From assembly GCF_002115825.1 (NCBI RefSeq), contig NZ_JFJZ01000009.1, forward strand, positions 62,001 through 126,000: a stretch of 64,000 nucleotides of DNA, written 5' to 3'. This DNA is from Thalassospira sp. MCCC 1A01428. Lineage in GTDB: Bacteria; Pseudomonadota; Alphaproteobacteria; Rhodospirillales; Thalassospiraceae. The translations under genes were made by a program, and so were the position numbers. The notes beneath the pieces are model-generated. The model had not been told where the DNA came from, did not search any database, and saw nothing but the letters and a program-made list of their open reading frames with translations. Of this stretch, positions 59,378 to 64,000 are shown piece after piece; position 1 is the first letter of the stretch; the number at the start of each line of letters is the position of its first letter.

Positions 59378-60307
59378 CTAGTGCGCGAACGGGTCCGGGA
59401 TCTGTGCCGCAAGGTCGCTTTTGCGCACCAGCTCCAGAAAGGCAACCGCAGCAGGCGACAATGTCCTGCCAGACCGCCAGATAAGGCCGATATCACGTAA
59501 TAATTCCGGTTGGCCCAGCGGCCGAAATATAAGCGGCTCGCGCCCTAATACCGGCAAGGTCAGGGCGGGTAATGCGGTTACCCCCAACCCTTGCGATACA
59601 AATGCCCCTGCTGTTGCCAGATGCGATACTTCAAACCGGGGCCGAAACAGCAATCCCTGCTGGGCGCAGGCGGCATCGGTCAATGTTCGCACACTGGTGC
59701 CCGTCGCCATCGCCACAAAAGGCTGATTCACCAGTTCATGCCAGCCATATGTCCGGCGTTCCTCCAGCGGTCCGCCCGCTGCCCCCACGGCAACAAAGCG
59801 GTCGGTTAACAGTTTTTGAAACGATAACCGTTCCGAAACCTCAACCGCACCGGCGGTAAATCCAAGGTCGGCTTCGCCCAGTTCCACTTCCCGAATAATA
59901 CCGTTCGAAAGCACATCATTAATCTGTACATCGACATCCGGGTGCGCATCCAGAAACTGCTGCACCAGTTTGGGCAATAACCCTGCCGTTACCGATGGCA
60001 ACCCGGCAATGGTTAACCGCCCCCGTCGTGCCGCCTGATAAGCTGCAAATTCAAGCATGGCATTTTCGGTGGTGTTTAAAATGCGTTCTGCCAATCGCAA
60101 AAAAACCTGCCCTTGCGGGGTCAGTGCGACATTGCGGGTATCGCGGTCAAACAGGCGGCTACCTACACGGTTTTCAAGACGGGTAATCTGGCGGCTTAAC
60201 GCCGATGGCGACATGCCAACATCTTCAGCGGCCGTTCGAAAACTGCCCATGTCCACCAGGGCCCGAAAGGCCCGCATTTCGTCAATATCGGCATTGATGC
60301 GTTTCAT
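59378..60307 (-). CDS. LysR-family transcriptional regulator
   Basis: A 309-residue LTTR with a clear HTH (GSFRTAAEDVGMSPSALSRQITRLENRVG, core AAEDVGMSPSALSRQI), RLFDRDTRNVALT, and a two-lobe effector domain (LGFTAGAVEV, GLGVTALPALTLPV). It lies between two operons: it is upstream and co-directional with dctP (226 bp apart) and divergent from the TAXI gene at 60445 (137 bp). Either or both could be targets; divergent control of the TAXI system is the usual arrangement. Confidence 0.9.
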   Translation of the reverse strand: MKRINADIDEMRAFRALVDMGSFRTAAEDVGMSPSALSRQITRLENRVGSRLFDRDTRNVALTPQGQVFLRLAERILNTTENAMLEFAAYQAARRGRLTIAGLPSVTAGLLPKLVQQFLDAHPDVDVQINDVLSNGIIREVELGEADLGFTAGAVEVSERLSFQKLLTDRFVAVGAAGGPLEERRTYGWHELVNQPFVAMATGTSVRTLTDAACAQQGLLFRPRFEVSHLATAGAFVSQGLGVTALPALTLPVLGREPLIFRPLGQPELLRDIGLIWRSGRTLSPAAVAFLELVRKSDLAAQIPDPFAH

Positions 60308-60444
60308 GCATCAATTATCGCGTTTTTTTCACTTCAGGCAATAAAATATATCAGGCACACTTTTGAACATTACGAATAACAAAACCAATAATCTGTCGTA
60401 ATAAACAGAAAAGCCCGCCAGCCGGGCACTCGGGAGGAATAATT

Positions 60445-61413
60445 ATGAAACTCAAATCACTTGCGCTTGCGGGCGCGTTGGCCATTGGCCTGTCTTTTCC
60501 CGCCATGGCCCAGCAAAAACTGCTTGTTGGCTCCACCTCTGCCTCGTCCAGCCACTATGGTTATTTCGTTGCCGTTTCCAAACTGATCAACGAAAAGGCC
60601 GATGGTCTGGAAGCCTCGGTTGTTGAAACCGGCGCCACGATGGATAATTTACGTCGCATTGAACGCAACCAGATCGACCTTGGCCTTGTCACCACCAATG
60701 TGGCACAGCACGCAGTGGCCGGAACCAACAAATTTGAGGGCCATCCGCTCGATATCGGGTTGTTGTGGGTTTATACAGGTGCGCCACAAAACGTTATTGT
60801 TCGCGAAGATTCCGGTGTCAAATCCCTGACCGATCTGGCGAAAGTCCGCTTTAACCCCGGCATCAAGGGGTCTGCCACCGAAAGCACCACGGAAGCTGTC
60901 TTTAAGACCCTGGGTCTGACGGCCGATTATGTCCGTGGCTCTACCACCGATGTTGTCGACATGATCAAGGATAACCGTCTGGCGGGTTATGTAAAATCCG
61001 GTGCTGGCGAAAAACTCGATAGTTCCACCATCGATATTGCCACCTTCACTCCGATCCGCGTTCTCAGCCTGACCGACGATCAAAAGAAAACGCTGACGGA
61101 AAAAATGCCCGACATTTCGCTGGTCGATATTCCTGCTGGCGCATCCGATGGCATCCCGGCCTATTCCACCTGGAGCTTTGGTGTCGGTGTCGCCGCGGGC
61201 ATGAAACTGTCCGAAGATGCCGCCTATAAAATTGTTGATGCGATCATGTCCGACAAAACTGTTCAGGGCGAAGCCATGGCCAGCGTCAAGGGGGCCGATC
61301 TGGCAAAACTGACGTTACAATACGGCACCATCCCGTTTCATCCCGGGGCGGCCAAATGGTTCCGCGAACACGGGTACGATATTCCAGCCCGTCTGGACCC
61401 TGCCAAAAGCTGA
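60445..61413 (+). CDS. TAXI-family TRAP transporter solute receptor
   Basis: A 322-residue periplasmic receptor with a signal peptide (KLKSLALAGALAIGLSFPAMA). The TAXI style is seen in LLVGSTSASSSHYGYFVAVS, VVETGATMDNLRRIERNQIDLGLV (ETGATMDNLRRI) and VYTGAPQNVIV. GGGAGG precedes the ATG, and a short GCCCG/CGGGC hairpin (60413-60427) lies just before it. TAXI receptors pair with fused permeases, and one follows. Ligands of this class include glutamate, 2-oxo-acids and other carboxylates; the AtuA-type gene downstream suggests a branched-chain or acyclic terpene acid (inference). Confidence 0.9.
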   Translation: MKLKSLALAGALAIGLSFPAMAQQKLLVGSTSASSSHYGYFVAVSKLINEKADGLEASVVETGATMDNLRRIERNQIDLGLVTTNVAQHAVAGTNKFEGHPLDIGLLWVYTGAPQNVIVREDSGVKSLTDLAKVRFNPGIKGSATESTTEAVFKTLGLTADYVRGSTTDVVDMIKDNRLAGYVKSGAGEKLDSSTIDIATFTPIRVLSLTDDQKKTLTEKMPDISLVDIPAGASDGIPAYSTWSFGVGVAAGMKLSEDAAYKIVDAIMSDKTVQGEAMASVKGADLAKLTLQYGTIPFHPGAAKWFREHGYDIPARLDPAKS

Positions 61414-61475
61414 TCGTGCATAACCAACAATAATCATAACAATAAAAATAACGACCAACCGGGAGGAAATTCGCC

Positions 61476-63341
61476 ATGCTGTTGCGTGTGCAAAACGGGC
61501 TTGCTGTGCTTGTGGGGGCTTTTGTCTTTTATACTGCCGCCTCTGGCCCATTTGAAAGTCTGATACAGCGTGCGATTTTCCTCGCCCTGGTGGTCTGTCT
61601 TGGTCTGGCGATCTATCCGCTGGGCAAGGATACAAAATGGCGGCCAATGGGGCTGTTGATCGACATCCTCATTGCTGCCCTTACGATCACCGCCTGTGGC
61701 TATATCGTTGTTAACTACGATAAAATCATGACCACCCTGCCCTGGGCCACACCCTATGACATGGTGCTAACAACCTGCCTTGTCATTTCGGTTCTTGAAA
61801 TTGGTCGCCGGGCGGTTGGTATCATTTTTCCATTGCTGGTGGTCATTGGTCTTGCCTATGCCCTGTTTGGTCAAAACCTGCCGGGCATTCTGGGCCATCG
61901 CGGCTTTGACAGCGCCTTTGTCACCGAAACCATCTTTCTCGGCGATCTGGGTATCTGGGGCATGCTTACCGGCGTTGCCGCCACGGTCATTGCTGCGTTT
62001 GTGCTATTTGGTGCGCTTTTGCTTCATACTGGCGGCGGGCAAAGTTTTATGGACCTTGCCATGCGCATGGGCGGTCGCCAACCAGGCGGTGCTGCCAAAA
62101 TCGCCACCATAGCCAGCGGCCTGTTTGGCATGATTTCCGGTTCTGCCGTTGCCAATGTCGCCACCACCGGCAATTTCACCATCCCGATGATGAAACGCCT
62201 TGGCTACCCTGCCCCGTTCGCGGCCGCGGTCGAGGCCGTTGCCTCCACCGGCGGGCAAATCGCCCCGCCGATTATGGGCGCTGCCGCCTTTGTGATGGCC
62301 GAAATTTTGGGTGTTTCCTATGTCGACATCATGGTCGCAGCCGTTATTCCGGCGCTGCTGTTTTATTTGTCAGTTTTTGTGACTGTACATATCATTTCGG
62401 TACGGCGCGGCTTGCGCCTTGTCCCCGATGATGAACTACCAGCCTGGTCGCATATTTTGCAATGGCGTCGCGTTCTGCCCATCATTGCTGCGCTTACCGG
62501 GCTGGGTATTGGCATTTTCATGGGCCGGTCGGTTGCTACATCTGCCTTTTATGGCATTGTCGGCCTGCTTATAGCCTTTGTTGTCACATCACTTGGCAAA
62601 CTCACTGCGGCTGACATGGCCCAGCGTGTGATTGATGGCATCGCCGATGCCGGTAAGGGCATGGTCATTATCGGGGTGTTGCTGGCGGGGGCACAAATTC
62701 TGGTTTCCATGATCAACATGACCGGCATTGGCGTCTCGCTGAGTTCCATGATCGTTGCCATTGCCGGGAATTCCATTGTGCTGGTTGCGTTAATTGTTGC
62801 CCTTGTCTGTCTGATCATGGGCATGGGGCTGCCAACCACGGCGGCTTATGTTCTGGTTGCCGCGGTTTTGGCCCCCGCCATGATCAATGTTGGGGTTGAT
62901 CCGTTAACAGCGCATCTGTTCGTGTTTTATTTCGCCACCATTTCCGTTATTACCCCGCCGGTTTGCGTGGCGGTTTTTGTCGGTTCCGGCATTGCCAATA
63001 CAAATTGGTTGCCTGCAGCGGTCGAGGCGGTTCGCCTGGGTGCCGTCACCTATATCGTGCCGTTCCTGTTGCTGATTTATCCCGGCATGACAGGGCGTGG
63101 TGGTGTCCTTGAAATTGGCAATGCCTGCTTCTCGGGACTGGTGCTGGTCTTCGCCATTCCGGCCCTTTTGGGCGGGCAGCGGTTGCTGGGGCATGTCTGG
63201 CTGAATCGCGCCATTTTGCTGGTTTGCATCGCGCTTGCCATTTGGTCATTTGTGCTGGCACCCGTCATTGCCGTTGCCGTGTTGGCGGGGTGTTATTACT
63301 GGTCCCGTGCCCATAAACCGGCACAGGAGGCCAGGTCATGA
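61476..63341 (+). CDS. TRAP transporter fused permease (DctQM-type)
   Basis: A 621-residue membrane protein joining the small and large TRAP permease regions in one chain, typical of TAXI systems. It has about 16-17 hydrophobic segments. The DctM part shows SGSAVANVATTGNFTIPMMK, STGGQIAPPIMGAAAFVMAE and, later, GMGLPTTAAYVLVAAVLAPA and VITPPVCVAVFV. GGGAGG precedes the ATG. Its TGA overlaps the next start (ATGA), so the downstream gene is translationally coupled. Confidence 0.92.
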   Translation: MLLRVQNGLAVLVGAFVFYTAASGPFESLIQRAIFLALVVCLGLAIYPLGKDTKWRPMGLLIDILIAALTITACGYIVVNYDKIMTTLPWATPYDMVLTTCLVISVLEIGRRAVGIIFPLLVVIGLAYALFGQNLPGILGHRGFDSAFVTETIFLGDLGIWGMLTGVAATVIAAFVLFGALLLHTGGGQSFMDLAMRMGGRQPGGAAKIATIASGLFGMISGSAVANVATTGNFTIPMMKRLGYPAPFAAAVEAVASTGGQIAPPIMGAAAFVMAEILGVSYVDIMVAAVIPALLFYLSVFVTVHIISVRRGLRLVPDDELPAWSHILQWRRVLPIIAALTGLGIGIFMGRSVATSAFYGIVGLLIAFVVTSLGKLTAADMAQRVIDGIADAGKGMVIIGVLLAGAQILVSMINMTGIGVSLSSMIVAIAGNSIVLVALIVALVCLIMGMGLPTTAAYVLVAAVLAPAMINVGVDPLTAHLFVFYFATISVITPPVCVAVFVGSGIANTNWLPAAVEAVRLGAVTYIVPFLLLIYPGMTGRGGVLEIGNACFSGLVLVFAIPALLGGQRLLGHVWLNRAILLVCIALAIWSFVLAPVIAVAVLAGCYYWSRAHKPAQEARS

Positions 63342-64000
63342 AAACCCTGCGCATTGGTACCGGGGCCGGTTTTGCCGGCGACCGCATTGAACCTGCCGTC
63401 GAACTGGCGCAAAATGGCAATCTTGATTATCTGGTATTTGAATGCCTGGCCGAACGTACCATCGCCCTGGCCCAACAGGCCCGGATGGCCGACCCGAACG
63501 CCGGCTATGATCCCTTGCTGGAACGCCGGATGCGGGCGGTTTTACCCATTTGTCATCGCAACAAAACCCGTATCATTTCCAATATGGGGGCGGCCAATCC
63601 GGTTATGGCCGGTCAACGGACACTGGAAATCGCCCGTGAACTGGGGTTAACCGGCCTGCGCATTGCCGTGGTTTGCGGGGACGATGTTCACAACCAGCTT
63701 GATGCCAACACTTTCACCCTGATGGAAACCGGCGAAACACTGGCGGCCTTTAACAAACCGGTTATTTCGGCCAATGCCTATCTTGGCGCAGGGCCAATTG
63801 TTGACGCTTTGGCAAACGGTGCCGATATTGTTCTGACTGGCCGCGTGGCTGACCCGGCCATGTTTCTCGCCCCGCAAATTTACGAATTCGGCTGGTCGAT
63901 GGATGACTGGCAAAAACTCGGGCGTGGCACATTGGTTGGGCATTTGCTGGAATGTGGCGGACAAATTACCGGCGGCTATTTCGCCGACCCCGGGGTAAAG
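63338..64000 (+). CDS. AtuA/DUF1446-family acyclic terpene utilisation-type protein (partial, runs off the window)
   Basis: The ATG at 63338 has AGGAGG at 63325-63330 and overlaps the permease stop. The open frame continues to the window edge without a stop, at least 221 codons. It begins KTLRIGTGAGFAGDRIEPAV, then FECLAERTIALAQ, IISNMGAANP, and DIVLTGRVADPAMFLAP, all characteristic of the AtuA/DUF1446 family found in acyclic terpene and related branched-acid catabolism. Residue numbers beyond 221 and the C-terminus lie outside the window. Coupling to a TAXI TRAP system suggests uptake and breakdown of a carboxylic acid. Confidence 0.85.
   Translation, partial: MKTLRIGTGAGFAGDRIEPAVELAQNGNLDYLVFECLAERTIALAQQARMADPNAGYDPLLERRMRAVLPICHRNKTRIISNMGAANPVMAGQRTLEIARELGLTGLRIAVVCGDDVHNQLDANTFTLMETGETLAAFNKPVISANAYLGAGPIVDALANGADIVLTGRVADPAMFLAPQIYEFGWSMDDWQKLGRGTLVGHLLECGGQITGGYFADPGVK

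Noticed and set aside
60369..60402. ATTACG-N22-CGTAAT inverted arms between the LysR and TAXI genes
   Set aside because: The arms are short and the spacer long, so it is not distinguishable from chance, although the position would suit an LTTR site.
1..64000. CRISPR arrays, insertion sequences, tRNA genes and attachment sites
   Set aside because: No regularly spaced repeats, transposase or integrase genes, or cloverleaf-like sequences were seen on either strand; short sites could still be missed by eye.

Overview
The window reads as the chromosome of a marine-type alphaproteobacterium. Gene content and protein style resemble Rhodospirillales such as Thalassospira; this is inference from familiarity, not a database match. 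It is dense accessory metabolism: five solute-uptake systems, each with its own regulator and catabolic enzymes, then a polyketide locus and an iron-uptake regulon. I saw no rRNA, tRNA, CRISPR, insertion sequence or phage gene.

Region 1 (1-11.2 kb): an SDR/AraC divergent pair; a double-helix-turn-helix GntR regulator facing a TRAP transporter (dctPQM) operon that continues into an acid-sugar dehydratase of the enolase superfamily, a zinc alcohol dehydrogenase and an IdnO-like SDR; then a LysR/MDR-oxidoreductase pair. Region 2 (11.2-19.3 kb): a large IlvD/Edd dehydratase and a XylB-like sugar dehydrogenase diverge from a xylFHG-type ABC importer with a ROK repressor, which suggests oxidative pentose use. 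Region 3 (19.4-28.7 kb): a DUF983 protein, a MocR-type regulator with a clear inverted-repeat site, a molybdenum hydroxylase (IorA/IorB type) with its XdhC and MobA-like maturation proteins, two AraC regulators and a small unknown protein.

Region 4 (28.7-38.2 kb): an ABC sugar importer with a SIS isomerase/deaminase, a BadF/BadG-type kinase and a DeoR regulator, divergent from a tagatose-bisphosphate aldolase Z subunit. This looks like an amino-sugar (galactosamine-like) module. Three GATC-centred repeats in the shared promoter region are spaced by whole helical turns.

Region 5 (38.3-46.5 kb) is the most striking. Two small proteins without signal peptides share the N-terminus MPFGPP and a second conserved block; the second looks like the core of an aerolysin-type pore-forming toxin. 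They are followed by a 1966-residue single-protein polyketide synthase whose order KS-AT-ACP-KR-DH-PPTase and signature sequences match enediyne-type PKSE enzymes. No enediyne accessory gene (thioesterase TEBC, UnbL/U/V) is present in the window.

Region 6 (46.5-55.1 kb): a convergent iron-siderophore regulon (ECF sigma, FecR, TonB receptor, MFS, binding protein, FecCD permease, ATPase) with a Fur-box-like site upstream of the sigma gene. Region 7 (55.2-64 kb): a second TRAP operon with a PEP-mutase/isocitrate-lyase-family enzyme, a LysR gene, and a TAXI-type TRAP system with a fused permease leading into an AtuA-family gene cut by the window edge.
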